Shown here piece by piece: positions 14,323 through 21,985 of a stretch of 27,880 bases of DNA. The first letter of the stretch is position 1, and every line of letters begins with the position of its first letter. The translations under genes and the position numbers were made by a program. This DNA comes from Trebonia sp030042015 (lineage in GTDB: Bacteria; Actinomycetota; Actinomycetes; Streptosporangiales; Streptosporangiaceae), in contig NZ_JASIAL010000373.1 in NCBI RefSeq assembly GCF_030042015.1, positions 1 through 27,880 on the forward strand, written 5' to 3'. Under the pieces are notes generated by a model, which made no database searches, was not told where the DNA came from, and was given only the letters and a program-made list of their open reading frames with translations.

Positions 14323-15879
14323 TCAGCCGACGGACGCGAGGGCGGCGGCCCGGGACGCGAGCGAGCGTCCCCTGATGAGATCGGCGGCCTTCTCCCCGAT
14401 CATGATCGTTGCCGCATTCGTATTCGTCGATGTTATCGACGGCATGACCGACGCGTCGGCGACGCGCAGGCCCTGCAGGCCGTGCACCCGAAGCTCCGGG
14501 TCGACGACGGCGTCGTCGCCGACCCCCATCCGGCAGGTGCCCACGGGGTGGCAGAACGTGCTCACCGCCTGCCTGACGAACGCGGCCAGCCCCTCGGGTC
14601 CCGCGCTCTCGATCCCCGACATGTCATCCCGGCCCCGCCAGTCGGCGAACGCCGGCTGGGTGCGCAGTTCGAGGGCCTTCCGCACACCCCGGACGAGCAT
14701 CTCCAGGTCGTGGCCCTGGTCGAGGTAGCCGGGATCGATCACCGGCCGCTGCCGCGGGTCGGCTGAGGCCAGCGACAGCCTGCCGCGGCTGACGGGGCGC
14801 ATGTGCCCGACCGCGAACGTGTAGGCGTTGCCGGCCGCCTGCTGCCACGGGTTGACGAACGGCACGTGGACCAGGCAGGTCATCAGGTCGGGCCCGGGCA
14901 GGGCGGCGTCGCTGCGCCAGTAGAGCACCGCCTCGCCGAGGTTGCCCGTGCCGGCAGGAATCGGCCGACGGGCCTCGACGCAGATGCCGCACAGCAGAAT
15001 ATGGTCGTGCAGGTTGCGGCCGACCCCCGGCACCGCGGCGACGGTCTCGATGCCCAGGTCAGACAGGGCAGCGGGGTCGCCGATCCCGGAGAGCATCAGC
15101 AGCCGCGGCGAGTCGATCGCGCCGGCGCACAGCACCACCTCGGCGCCGGCGCGCGCCCGCAGCAGCCTGCCGCCGCGGCGGTACTCGACCCCGGTGCAGC
15201 GCCCGTTCCCGACGAGCAGCCGGTGCACGAAGGCCCCGGTCGCCACGGTCAGGTTCGGCCGGGACAGCGCCGGGCGCAGGTAGGCGTCGGCCGTGGTCTG
15301 GCGGTGGCCGACGGCGATCGTCATGTCGTGCAGGCCGGCGCCGTCGAGCTCGCGGCAGTTGAAGTCGTCGCGGAGCGGGTGGCCGGCCTCCCCGCACGCC
15401 TCGACGAACGCCAGCGTCAGCGGGTGCGGGCGCGCGGTCGGCCCGACCGCGAGCGGGCCTCCCCTGCCCCGGTAGCGCGGGTCCCCGCGCGGCACGTCCT
15501 CCATCCGCTTGAAGTAGGGCAGGACCTGGTCATAGGACCAGCCCGGGTTCCCGGCGTAGGCCCAGGAGTCGAAGTCCGTGCGATGCCCCCGCAGGAACGC
15601 CATCGCGTTGATGCTGTGCGAGCCGCCCAGGCCCCGGCCGCGGGGCATCGCGTGCGCGTGCCCGGTCCCCCGCTGCACGGTCGTCTGGTACGCCCAGTCC
15701 CGCTCGGTCCCGCTGAGCGCGGGCCATTCCGGCGGGTCGCGGACGAGATCGGGCAGGCCGTCGCCGCCGGCTTCGAGCAGGAGCACGGTCCTATCCGGGT
15801 CCTCGCTCAGCCGCGACGCGATCACGCAGCCCGCCGACCCGGCGCCGATGACGATGTAGTCGTTCGAAACAGGAGTCAT
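14323..15879 (-). CDS. GMC-family FAD-dependent oxidoreductase (choline-dehydrogenase-like)
   Basis: This 518-residue flavoenzyme shows the FAD Rossmann motif IGAGSAGCVIASRL at residues 10-23 and ends its second strand at LLLEAGG. GMC signature 1 is the region PRGRGLGGSHSINAM (about 80-95), and signature 2 is GAIDSPRLLMLSGIG (about 255-270). The active-site His lies in STFCHPVGTCRMG near residue 447, and the C-terminal signature is MPSITSTNTNAATIMIGEKAAD. Such enzymes oxidise alcohols to aldehydes using FAD. Choline dehydrogenase is the nearest textbook member, but the substrate here is not determined. The ATG at 15879 has AGGGGGA upstream. A promoter and palindrome lie in the gap to the divergent TetR gene, which probably represses this operon. 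Confidence 0.94.
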   Translation of the reverse strand: MTPVSNDYIVIGAGSAGCVIASRLSEDPDRTVLLLEAGGDGLPDLVRDPPEWPALSGTERDWAYQTTVQRGTGHAHAMPRGRGLGGSHSINAMAFLRGHRTDFDSWAYAGNPGWSYDQVLPYFKRMEDVPRGDPRYRGRGGPLAVGPTARPHPLTLAFVEACGEAGHPLRDDFNCRELDGAGLHDMTIAVGHRQTTADAYLRPALSRPNLTVATGAFVHRLLVGNGRCTGVEYRRGGRLLRARAGAEVVLCAGAIDSPRLLMLSGIGDPAALSDLGIETVAAVPGVGRNLHDHILLCGICVEARRPIPAGTGNLGEAVLYWRSDAALPGPDLMTCLVHVPFVNPWQQAAGNAYTFAVGHMRPVSRGRLSLASADPRQRPVIDPGYLDQGHDLEMLVRGVRKALELRTQPAFADWRGRDDMSGIESAGPEGLAAFVRQAVSTFCHPVGTCRMGVGDDAVVDPELRVHGLQGLRVADASVMPSITSTNTNAATIMIGEKAADLIRGRSLASRAAALASVG

Positions 15880-15907
15880 CGTGGTCCCCCTACCACTCTC
15901 GATCCTC

Positions 15908-15920
15908 GTTCGTAACGAAC
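15908..15920. promoter_or_regulatory. TetR operator, perfect 6-1-6 palindrome
   Basis: GTTCGTAACGAAC is a perfect palindrome directly downstream of the putative -10 of the GMC operon, so a bound repressor would cover the transcription start. A partial copy (ATTCGTCAGGAAC) begins four bases further on. The divergent TetR gene is the obvious ligand-controlled binder. Confidence 0.65.
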
Positions 15921-15949
15921 ATCATTCGTCAGGAACACCGTTCTGTCAA
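15921..15949 (-). promoter_or_regulatory. Promoter of the GMC-methyltransferase operon
   Basis: On the minus strand a consensus TTGACA (15949-15944) is followed, 17 nt later, by AATGAT (15926-15921). The spacing is ideal for a housekeeping sigma factor; the -10 is weaker than consensus. Confidence 0.55.
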
Positions 15950-15966
15950 GTGCTATGCTCGCGGAC

Positions 15967-16665
15967 GTGACCGAGCTCAGCGAACCGCGCAGCCGCCGCG
16001 ACCGCCCGGCGAAGCAGCCGCTGTCCCGTGCGGTGATCGTCGACGCGGCCCTTGAGCTCGTCAGGCAGGACCGGCTCGACGCGGTGACGCTGCGCAGCGT
16101 CGCCGAGCGCCTCGACACCGGGCCCGCCTCGCTGTATGTCTACGTCGCCAACCGCGAGGACCTGCTCGAGCGGATGCTTGACCGGGTGCTCTCGCAGGTT
16201 CCCGCGGTCACCGTCGACCCGGCGCGCTGGCACGAGCAGCTCACCGCCCTGTTCACGGCCACCCTGGACGCGCTGTGCGGGTACCCGGGGATCGCCCAGG
16301 TCGCGCTCGGCTCGATCCCGGTCTGGCCCTCCGCGCTGGCCATCACCGAGACCGCCCTGGCGCTGCTGCGCGCCGGCGAGATCCCCGACCAGGCCGCCGC
16401 CTGGGCCGTCGACGCCCTCTACCTGGTCACGGTCGCGACCGCCGTCGAGCAGGGCATCGCCGGCCAGCGCACGCCCACCGCGCCGCACCACAAGTCGCTG
16501 GCCGCCAGCTACACCGACCCCGTGCGCGACATCTACGCCGCCCTGCCCGCCGACCGCTACCCGAACATCACCGGCATGGCGGTCACGCTGACGGAAGGCG
16601 ATACCGCCGTGCGCTTCGCCTTCGCGATCAACGCCATCATCGCCGGCGCTAGCATCGGGGCGTGA
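15967..16665 (+). CDS. TetR-family transcriptional regulator
   Basis: This 232-residue regulator has its DNA-binding domain at about 20-70: LSRAVIVDAALELVRQDRLD, then LRSVAERLDTGPASLYVYVANREDLL, with recognition helix GPASLYVYV. The C-terminal domain resembles the TetR_C form of tetracycline-repressor-like proteins. The start is set at GTG 15967 because TATGCT (15954-15959) lies 7 nt before it, the leaderless spacing. The ATG at 15955 would fall inside that -10 and has no ribosome binding site, but it remains an alternative. The gene is divergent from the GMC operon and overlaps the DUF3291 gene by four bases (GTGA). It probably controls both directions. Confidence 0.9.
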   Translation: MTELSEPRSRRDRPAKQPLSRAVIVDAALELVRQDRLDAVTLRSVAERLDTGPASLYVYVANREDLLERMLDRVLSQVPAVTVDPARWHEQLTALFTATLDALCGYPGIAQVALGSIPVWPSALAITETALALLRAGEIPDQAAAWAVDALYLVTVATAVEQGIAGQRTPTAPHHKSLAASYTDPVRDIYAALPADRYPNITGMAVTLTEGDTAVRFAFAINAIIAGASIGA

Positions 16666-17177
16666 CCTATGTGCTCGCGCAAGTGAACATCGGCCGGCTG
16701 GTCGCGCCGCTGGACAGCCCCGCGCTCGCGGACTTCGCGGCGGCGCTCGACCCGGTGAACGCGGTCGCCGACGCCGCCCCTGGGTTCGTGTGGCGGCTGC
16801 AGACCGAGGACGGGAACGCGACGGCGCTGCGCGCCTTCGAGCAGGACGCCGAGGGCGCCGACGGCGGCATCCTCATCAACATGTCCGTGTGGGAGTCGGT
16901 GGCGGCGCTCGCCGCGTACGTCTACGGCGACGCGCACCTGGCGGTGCTGCGGCGCCGCCGCGAGTGGTTCGAGCGGATGGCGCAGGCGTACACCGCGCTG
17001 TGGTGGATTCCGCGCGGCCACATCCCGGCGATCCCCGAGGCCGAACACCGGGTGAGGCACCTGCGCGTGCACGGCCCGACGCCGTACGCGTTCACCCTGC
17101 GCGAGCACTTCCCGCCGCCGGACAGCGGCGAGCCCGACATGCTGCGCAGCCCAGACCGCTGGACCTGCCCGGTCTAG
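16662..17177 (+). CDS. DUF3291-domain protein
   Basis: This 171-residue protein of the DUF3291 family has a ferredoxin-like fold related to small monooxygenases of the ABM type. The start LAQVNIGRLVAPLDSPALADF, the middle APGFVWRLQTEDGNAT, INMSVWESVAAL and REWFERM, and the end ALWWIPRGHIP are the usual family blocks. No enzymatic activity is established for the family. The GTG at 16662 overlaps the TetR stop codon as GTGA, so translation is coupled to the regulator. It is therefore probably part of the same response as the GMC operon. It ends 65 nt from the convergent P450 gene. Confidence 0.9.
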   Translation: MTYVLAQVNIGRLVAPLDSPALADFAAALDPVNAVADAAPGFVWRLQTEDGNATALRAFEQDAEGADGGILINMSVWESVAALAAYVYGDAHLAVLRRRREWFERMAQAYTALWWIPRGHIPAIPEAEHRVRHLRVHGPTPYAFTLREHFPPPDSGEPDMLRSPDRWTCPV

Positions 17178-17242
17178 TGACCGGCTTCGGGCGCGCGCGG
17201 ACGGCTGGGCAGGCGCCACGGCTCGTTCTGGATGAAATTTCT

Positions 17243-18445
17243 TTAATCCCAGCGCAGCGGCAGCGCCTCGATCCCGTAGATCCCTTCCACCCCGCCGAGC
17301 CGCGGCTCGCCGTCTGGGGCGAGCCCGGGCATCCGGGGCGCGAGGAACGCCAGCGCCTCCTCAAGCTCGGCGCGGGCCAGGTTGGCGCCGAGGCAGAAGT
17401 GCGGGCCCGCGCCGAAGGTGAACAGCCTGGGGTCGCGGGCGGCGGTGATGTCGAAGGTCTCGCCGTCGCGGGTCTCGCGGTTGGCGCGCTCGGAGCAGAC
17501 CGCCACGATCGTGCCCGCCGGGAACGTGACGCCGCGGTGCTCGATGTCAGAAAGGACGATCCGCGCGGTGAACGGCGCGATCGGCTCGAACCGCAGCACC
17601 TCCTGCACGGCGGGGGCGGCGTAGCGGCCCGGGTCGCGGGCAAGCACCTGCCACTGGCCCGGGTGCTGCGCGAACAGCCGCAGCGCGTGCGCGAGCTGGC
17701 TCTGGGTGGTGTCCACCCCGCCCTGCAGCACGTTGAGCACGAGGTTGAGGCACTCGTCGTGGCTGAGCTTGTCGCCCTGCTCTTCGGCCTGGACGAGGGC
17801 GGTGATCAGGTCGTCGCGCGGGTTCGCCCTGCGGTCGTCGAGGAGCTTGCTCACATAGTCCTCGGCCTCGAGGACCGCCTGCTCGATCTCGGGGACCTGG
17901 GTGGCCAGCGCCTGGATGTCGAACTGGCGCTGCACCATGTTGGACCAGTGGTGCAGCCTGGACGCGTCCGCCACGGGCGCGCCGAGGACGGCGGCGATCG
18001 TGCGGCTCGGGTACGGCTTGGCGACGGCCGCCACGAACTCGGTGCCGCGGGCGCCGCCCAGCTCGTCCCAGATCTGCGCGATGAACTCCCCCATGACCGG
18101 CCGCCAGCGGTCCGCGGCGCGCGGCGTGAACGCGTGGCCGACCAGCGACCGCAGCCGCCGGTGCTTGTCACCGGTGAGGTTCAGGATGTTCGCGTTGATG
18201 TGGTTGAAGAGCGGACCGCTCGTGATGCCGAAGATTTCGGCGAGCTGCGGACCGGGGAATGCCGTCTGCCGCGACCGGAGGAAGAAGTCGCCCGACTCCG
18301 CGTCGAGCACGATGTACGCCAGCGGCGAGTGCGCCAGCCAGCCCTGCTCGCGTGCCCGCGCCAGCTGCTCGTGGTAATTGTGCGGCCCGAAGTCCGGCGA
18401 GTTGTAGTCGATCTCCGGCAGGTGGAGATCGCCGACAGCACTCAT
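17243..18445 (-). CDS. Cytochrome P450
   Basis: This 400-residue bacterial class I P450 has the I-helix oxygen-activation motif GGVDTT (in VLQGGVDTTQSQL), K-helix ExxR as EVLR, and the haem-ligand loop FGAGPHFCLG with Cys351. The C-helix region contains GDKHRRLRSLVGHAF. Length is normal and no membrane anchor is present, so it is cytosolic and needs separate ferredoxin and reductase, which are not in this window. The ATG at 18445 (MSAVGDLHLPEID) is chosen because sequence upstream in the open frame is not P450-like. The substrate is unknown. It lies beside GMC, methyltransferase and cyclase genes, so a shared small-molecule pathway is plausible but unproven. Confidence 0.95.
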   Translation of the reverse strand: MSAVGDLHLPEIDYNSPDFGPHNYHEQLARAREQGWLAHSPLAYIVLDAESGDFFLRSRQTAFPGPQLAEIFGITSGPLFNHINANILNLTGDKHRRLRSLVGHAFTPRAADRWRPVMGEFIAQIWDELGGARGTEFVAAVAKPYPSRTIAAVLGAPVADASRLHHWSNMVQRQFDIQALATQVPEIEQAVLEAEDYVSKLLDDRRANPRDDLITALVQAEEQGDKLSHDECLNLVLNVLQGGVDTTQSQLAHALRLFAQHPGQWQVLARDPGRYAAPAVQEVLRFEPIAPFTARIVLSDIEHRGVTFPAGTIVAVCSERANRETRDGETFDITAARDPRLFTFGAGPHFCLGANLARAELEEALAFLAPRMPGLAPDGEPRLGGVEGIYGIEALPLRWD

Positions 18446-18559
18446 GTCCGGGGATGTTACGCCTGCCGGAGATGTCTTCCTAGAGGGGCGATTAAGGGCG
18501 ATTGTTCCGAACGGTCCCGGCCGGCTCCCCCGGGTAAAGCGCAGACTAGCCTGCTGAGC

Positions 18560-18952
18560 ATGCCTGGCCCGCGAGCGCTCTTGCTGGACTTCTACGGAAC
18601 CCTGGTCGACGAGGACACCGACGTCATCACGGCCATCTGCCAGCAAGTCTGCGAGCACGCCCCGCCCCAGACGGTCAGCCCGGCCGAGGTGGCCAGGGCC
18701 TGGTCGTCCGCGTTCCGCGAACTGACCGGCGCAGCGCACGGTCCCGCCTTCCGCTGCCAGCGCGACCTGGCCCGGATGTCGCTGGCGGCCACCGTCAGCC
18801 GGTACCGGTCGACAGCCGATCCGGAGGTTCTCCTGCGGGCCCAGTTCGCTTACTGGAGGCGCCCGCAGCTCGGTGGTGATCGGTGCGCACCGGTCTCGCT
18901 TGTCAGGCCCTGCTTGTCATGGCGGGCCGGTCCGGTACGGTCGGGAGCGTGA
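18560..18952 (+). pseudogene. Truncated HAD-superfamily hydrolase
   Basis: The reading frame begins as a haloacid-dehalogenase-type hydrolase: LLLDFYGTLVDED gives motif I, followed by a normal cap helix region up to AQFAYWRRPQL near residue 104. The protein then stops resembling the family and runs GGDRCAPVSLVRP to a stop at 18950-18952. Motifs II, III and IV, carrying the Ser/Thr, Lys and acidic residues, are absent, so it cannot be an active phosphatase. The junction is near 18872. A TAGCCT box lies 7 nt before the ATG, so a leaderless promoter may survive. The stop overlaps the start of the next gene as GTGA. Confidence 0.78.
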
Positions 18953-19896
18953 CCGAGCCTGACACCGTAGTCGTCCCGTTCGATGAGCTCCCCCGCCTGC
19001 CCGTGGCGGGCCTGCGGCATTCCTGGCACGTCCATGGCCCAGGCGACCAGTTCGGCACGCTGAACCGGCTCACCGGCGACGTGGTCGCGGCGGCGGCCGG
19101 GGCGGTGCGCACCGGCGAGCGGATCGGCCTGAGCCTGCCGCTCGGACTGCCCGACCCCTCGTTCTTCGGGCGGCAGCCGCCGAAGCACACGGTGTTCCCG
19201 ATGTGGCCGGGGGCCTGGGACGACCGGCTGGACGGGTTCTATCCGCAGGCATCAAGCCAGTGGGACGGCCTGCGCCACATCGCCGCGCCGGACGGCTTCT
19301 ACGGCGGCTGGCAGGGCAGCCCCGACGCCGACCCTGGACCGCTGGGCATCCAGCACTGGGCCCGGCAGGGCATCATCGGGCGCGGCATGCTGATCGACCT
19401 GGCGGCCGGCGGGCACGACCCGTTCGAGGTCAAGGCGTTCAGCGTCGCCGAGGTCGAGGCGGTGCTGCGGGAACAGGGCAGCCGGCTGCGGCTCGGCGAC
19501 ATCCTGTGCGTCAGGACCGGCTGGATGGACAGCTACCTGGCGCTCGACGAGCAGGGCCGACGCGAGCTGGCCGAGCGGATGGCCGACCCACTCGGCTACC
19601 GGTGCGCGGGCCTGTCGGGCAGCGAGGAGATGAGCCGGTTCCTGTGGGACAGCGGTGCCGCCGCGGTGACCGCCGACAACCCCGCCGTGGAGGTCGTGCC
19701 GGTGGACCGGGAGGCCGGGTCGCTGCACCTGCGGCTGATCCCGTGCCTGGGCTTCGCGATCGGTGAGCTGTTCGACTTCGCCGCGCTCGCCGCGGCCTGC
19801 CACAGGGACGGACGGTATGAGTTCCTGTTCGCCAGCGTGCCGCTCAACCTCGACGGCGGCTGCGGCTCGCCGGCCAACGCGGTGGCGATCCGCTGA
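18949..19896 (+). CDS. Cyclase-family hydrolase (kynurenine-formamidase-like fold)
   Basis: This 315-residue protein of the Cyclase/KynB fold (PF04199 type) has the metal-site region SSQWDGLRHI, the QWDxLxH variant of the HxGTHxD motif. It is followed by FYGGW, RGMLIDLA, LRLGDILCVRTGW and the C-terminal Glu/His region. Relatives hydrolyse cyclic or formamide-type substrates with a divalent metal, but most members with this variant are uncharacterised. The GTG at 18949 is preferred to an upstream GTG at 18883 because a TACGGT box (18936-18941) ends 7 nt before it and conserved sequence starts just after. It is followed after 27 nt by a shortened VOC gene, likely the same transcript. Confidence 0.87.
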   Translation: MTEPDTVVVPFDELPRLPVAGLRHSWHVHGPGDQFGTLNRLTGDVVAAAAGAVRTGERIGLSLPLGLPDPSFFGRQPPKHTVFPMWPGAWDDRLDGFYPQASSQWDGLRHIAAPDGFYGGWQGSPDADPGPLGIQHWARQGIIGRGMLIDLAAGGHDPFEVKAFSVAEVEAVLREQGSRLRLGDILCVRTGWMDSYLALDEQGRRELAERMADPLGYRCAGLSGSEEMSRFLWDSGAAAVTADNPAVEVVPVDREAGSLHLRLIPCLGFAIGELFDFAALAAACHRDGRYEFLFASVPLNLDGGCGSPANAVAIR

Positions 19897-19923
19897 CTAG
19901 GCGGCAACGCGACGGAAGGCGCC

Positions 19924-20217
19924 ATGCTGGGATCGTCAGAGGTGATCGCCTTCGCGGCGACGACCGACCTGGACCGGGCGCGCGCGTTCTATGAGCAGGT
20001 GCTCGGCCTGCCGGTGACCGAGCGGACCGACGTCGCGTGCGTCTTCGACGCCAACGGCACCATGCTGCGGGTCACGGCGGTGCCCGAGGTCGCCACGCCC
20101 GGGTACACGATCCTCGGCTGGCGCGTCACCGCCGCGCCCGGTGGCGCCCTTGTGGCGTGGTTCGCCGACCCGGACGGCAACACGCTGTCGCTGACTCAGT
20201 TCCCGCGGCACGCGTAA
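19924..20217 (+). pseudogene. VOC-family gene with internal in-frame loss
   Basis: The 97-codon frame starts as a normal glyoxalase-like domain (VIAFAATTDLDRARAFYEQVLGLPV, then DANGTMLRVTAVPEV, YTILGWRV). It jumps straight to the family's end (TAAPGGALVAWFADPDGN, TLSLTQF). Intact relatives are about 125 residues and have an extra helix and strand between GWRV and the APGG turn (the part containing VFER and a Gly-rich loop). Roughly 28 residues therefore appear to be missing without change of frame. GGAAGG precedes the ATG. A product may still be made, but the fold would lack part of its second module. It might instead be a genuinely short variant. Confidence 0.62.
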
Positions 20218-20231
20218 TCCGGCGCGGCCGG

Positions 20232-21056
20232 TTAGCGCTTGCGGGCGACCCCGCACCAGGCCGTCACCTGGTCCGGGCCGACGGCGCCCGGCTCGGGCCG
20301 CCACTGCTGCGGCTGCACCACGCCCGGGTCGAGCAGGTCGAGCCCGTCGAAGAACCGGGTGACCGCGGCCCGGTCGCGCATGGTCGCCCCCGGCCTGCTC
20401 ATGCGCTCGTTCACGCGCTTGGTCATCTCCGCCATCTGCTCGGTGCGGATGTCGCTGGCCGGGTGCGCCAGCACCAGGTAGCTGCCGGCCGGCACTGCCC
20501 GTACCAGGCTCGCCACGATGCCGTGCGGGTCGTCGGAGTCGGGGATCAGGTGCAAGATGATCAGCAGCATGATCGCGACCGGCGCGGCGAAGTCCAGGGT
20601 CTTCGCCGCGGCCCGCAGGATGGCGGCGGTGTCGCGCAGGTCCGCGTCGAGGTAGGCGGTGACGCCTTCCCGGCTGCTGCTGAGCAGCGCCTGGGCATGC
20701 GACAAGACGATCGGGTCATTGTCCACGTAGACGACCCGCGCCCGCGGATCGGCCGCCTGCGCCACCTCGTGGGTGTTGCCCGCGGCGGGCAGCCCGGTGC
20801 CGATGTCGAGGAACTGCCGGATTCCGCCTTCGGTGACCAGGTAGCGGACCGCCCGGGTGAGGAACGCCCGGTTGGCGCGCACGTCCGCGACGATCCCTGG
20901 ATTGGCCGCGATCGCCCGCTCCGCCGCCTCCCGGTCCGCGGCGAAATTGTCCTTGCCCCCGAGCCAGTAGTTGTAGACGCGAGCGGGATGAGCGTGCGCC
21001 GTGTCCAGCGCGGGTACCTTGTTTTCTGCGTCGTTTTCAGCGTCCTTTCCCGGCAT
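20232..21056 (-). CDS. SAM-dependent methyltransferase, PF04672 type
   Basis: This 274-residue protein belongs to the actinobacterial S-adenosylmethionine methyltransferase family formerly called DUF574. Family marks are ARVYNYWLGGKDNFAADREAAE near the N-terminus, SAM motif FLDIGTGLPAAGNTHEVAQ, acidic strand-2 end VVYVDNDP, and PVAIMLLIILHLIPD. Length is normal. Members occur in many copies in actinomycetes and their substrates are unknown. A TAGTAT box lies 6 nt before the ATG, so the transcript is probably leaderless. It ends 14 nt from the convergent VOC gene. Confidence 0.92.
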   Translation of the reverse strand: MPGKDAENDAENKVPALDTAHAHPARVYNYWLGGKDNFAADREAAERAIAANPGIVADVRANRAFLTRAVRYLVTEGGIRQFLDIGTGLPAAGNTHEVAQAADPRARVVYVDNDPIVLSHAQALLSSSREGVTAYLDADLRDTAAILRAAAKTLDFAAPVAIMLLIILHLIPDSDDPHGIVASLVRAVPAGSYLVLAHPASDIRTEQMAEMTKRVNERMSRPGATMRDRAAVTRFFDGLDLLDPGVVQPQQWRPEPGAVGPDQVTAWCGVARKR

Positions 21057-21062
21057 AAGCGG

Positions 21063-21068
21063 ATACTA
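21063..21068 (-). promoter_or_regulatory. -10 box for leaderless methyltransferase transcript
   Basis: On the minus strand TAGTAT is followed by CCGCTT and then the ATG at 21056, the same arrangement as at the tetR gene at 9817. Confidence 0.45.
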
Positions 21069-21142
21069 GCGCCGCGATGAGTTCAGCCGGTGTTCGCGGT
21101 CTACCGTTGCGATGGCTGGCCGACTGCGCAGGGAGATGTGCC

Positions 21143-21409
21143 ATGTCACGCGTTCGCGTCCACAATTTCGCCGTCTCACTCGACGCGCGATGCACGGCCA
21201 GCCCGGCGGCCGCACGGGTGTCGACGACGCGATCGCGGGCGCCTGGGCAGTGGGCATCGGCGCGGAGAATGCACATCCCGGTCGCGCCGATTGTCCTCGG
21301 GCGCGGCGAGTCGGTCTGGGACGGGCTCGAAAGGCTCGAGGAACGCTTCCATGTGGAGTCAGTGACCGCTCCGAGCGGCGTCACCCACGTGACTTTCACG
21401 CGCCCGTAG
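21143..21409 (+). pseudogene. Dihydrofolate-reductase/RibD-family gene with large internal loss
   Basis: The frame starts SRVRVHNFAVSLD, the standard N-terminus of this actinobacterial DHFR-like family. It ends PIVLGRGESVWDGLERLEE, then VESVTAPSGVTHVTFTRP, the standard C-terminus. The 88-codon frame has no NADPH-binding middle, whereas relatives are about 190 residues. Between the two ends another frame encodes GGRTGVDDAIAGAWAVGIGAE, which matches the family's segment after the first strand. Local frameshifts therefore accompany the deletion. A GGGAG ribosome binding site remains at 21131-21135. No active enzyme is expected. Confidence 0.75.
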
Positions 21410-21452
21410 CCGACGGCTTCCCGGCCGCCGGAACGCGTGAGAACATCGTGGC

Positions 21453-21923
21453 ATGCCTGACGCAGCTAGCGACTCCAAAGACGTGGTGCGGCGTTTCTTC
21501 GAGACGCTGAGCACCGGTGACTTCGCCTTGATCGGTGAGTTTTTCGACGACGACTCGGTCTGGATGGTCAATGACGTGGCGCGCGGACTGCCGTCCCAGC
21601 GCGGCCACGCGATCATCGATGACTTCCTCCAGCCTGTGCGCGAGGGCCTTTTCGAGCCAGGGGACCCCAAGGTCGAGATCCGCAACGTGTTCGGCGAGGG
21701 CAACTGGGTGGCCGCGGAGACCACCGCCCGGGGCACGCTGCGCAACGGCAATCTCTACGAGAATTCCTACGTGTTCATCATCGAGGTGAACGGCGAGAAG
21801 GTGAAGTTCCTGCGCGAATACATGGACACCGCCTACGCGCACGACGTCTCCGCGGGTTCGGGGGCCGAAGGGGACGCCGACGACCACGTCGCCGCGCAGC
21901 TTCGCCGCCTGGGCCACGACTAG
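21453..21923 (+). CDS. SnoaL-like/NTF2-fold protein
   Basis: This 156-residue protein has the NTF2-like alpha+beta cone. The N-terminal helices are SKDVVRRFFETLSTGDFALIGEFF, then DDDSVWMVNDV, the helix IIDDFLQPVREG, and the curved sheet with EIRNVFGEGNWVAAETTARGTL, YENSYVFIIEVNGEKVKFLREYMDT. The last block is the conserved SnoaL/limonene-epoxide-hydrolase-like end. Members act as isomerases, cyclases or small-ligand binders; nothing here fixes the substrate. An acidic tail of about 20 residues follows. There is no clear Shine-Dalgarno sequence. Confidence 0.87.
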   Translation: MPDAASDSKDVVRRFFETLSTGDFALIGEFFDDDSVWMVNDVARGLPSQRGHAIIDDFLQPVREGLFEPGDPKVEIRNVFGEGNWVAAETTARGTLRNGNLYENSYVFIIEVNGEKVKFLREYMDTAYAHDVSAGSGAEGDADDHVAAQLRRLGHD

Positions 21924-21985
21924 CGGGACCCGGCCCGGGAAGCGCTCCGCGGACTGCGGTAGTCCGGGACCCCACGTTGGCTCAC

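Noticed and set aside
13450..15915. Several long plus-strand frames opposite the methyltransferase and GMC genes
   Set aside because: They mirror two strongly supported minus-strand genes and have no recognisable motif or start signal.
16790..18559. Long plus-strand open frame running antisense through the P450 gene
   Set aside because: Composition is shadow-like and the P450 on the other strand has all its motifs. Only the final part from 18560 is a real (truncated HAD) reading frame.
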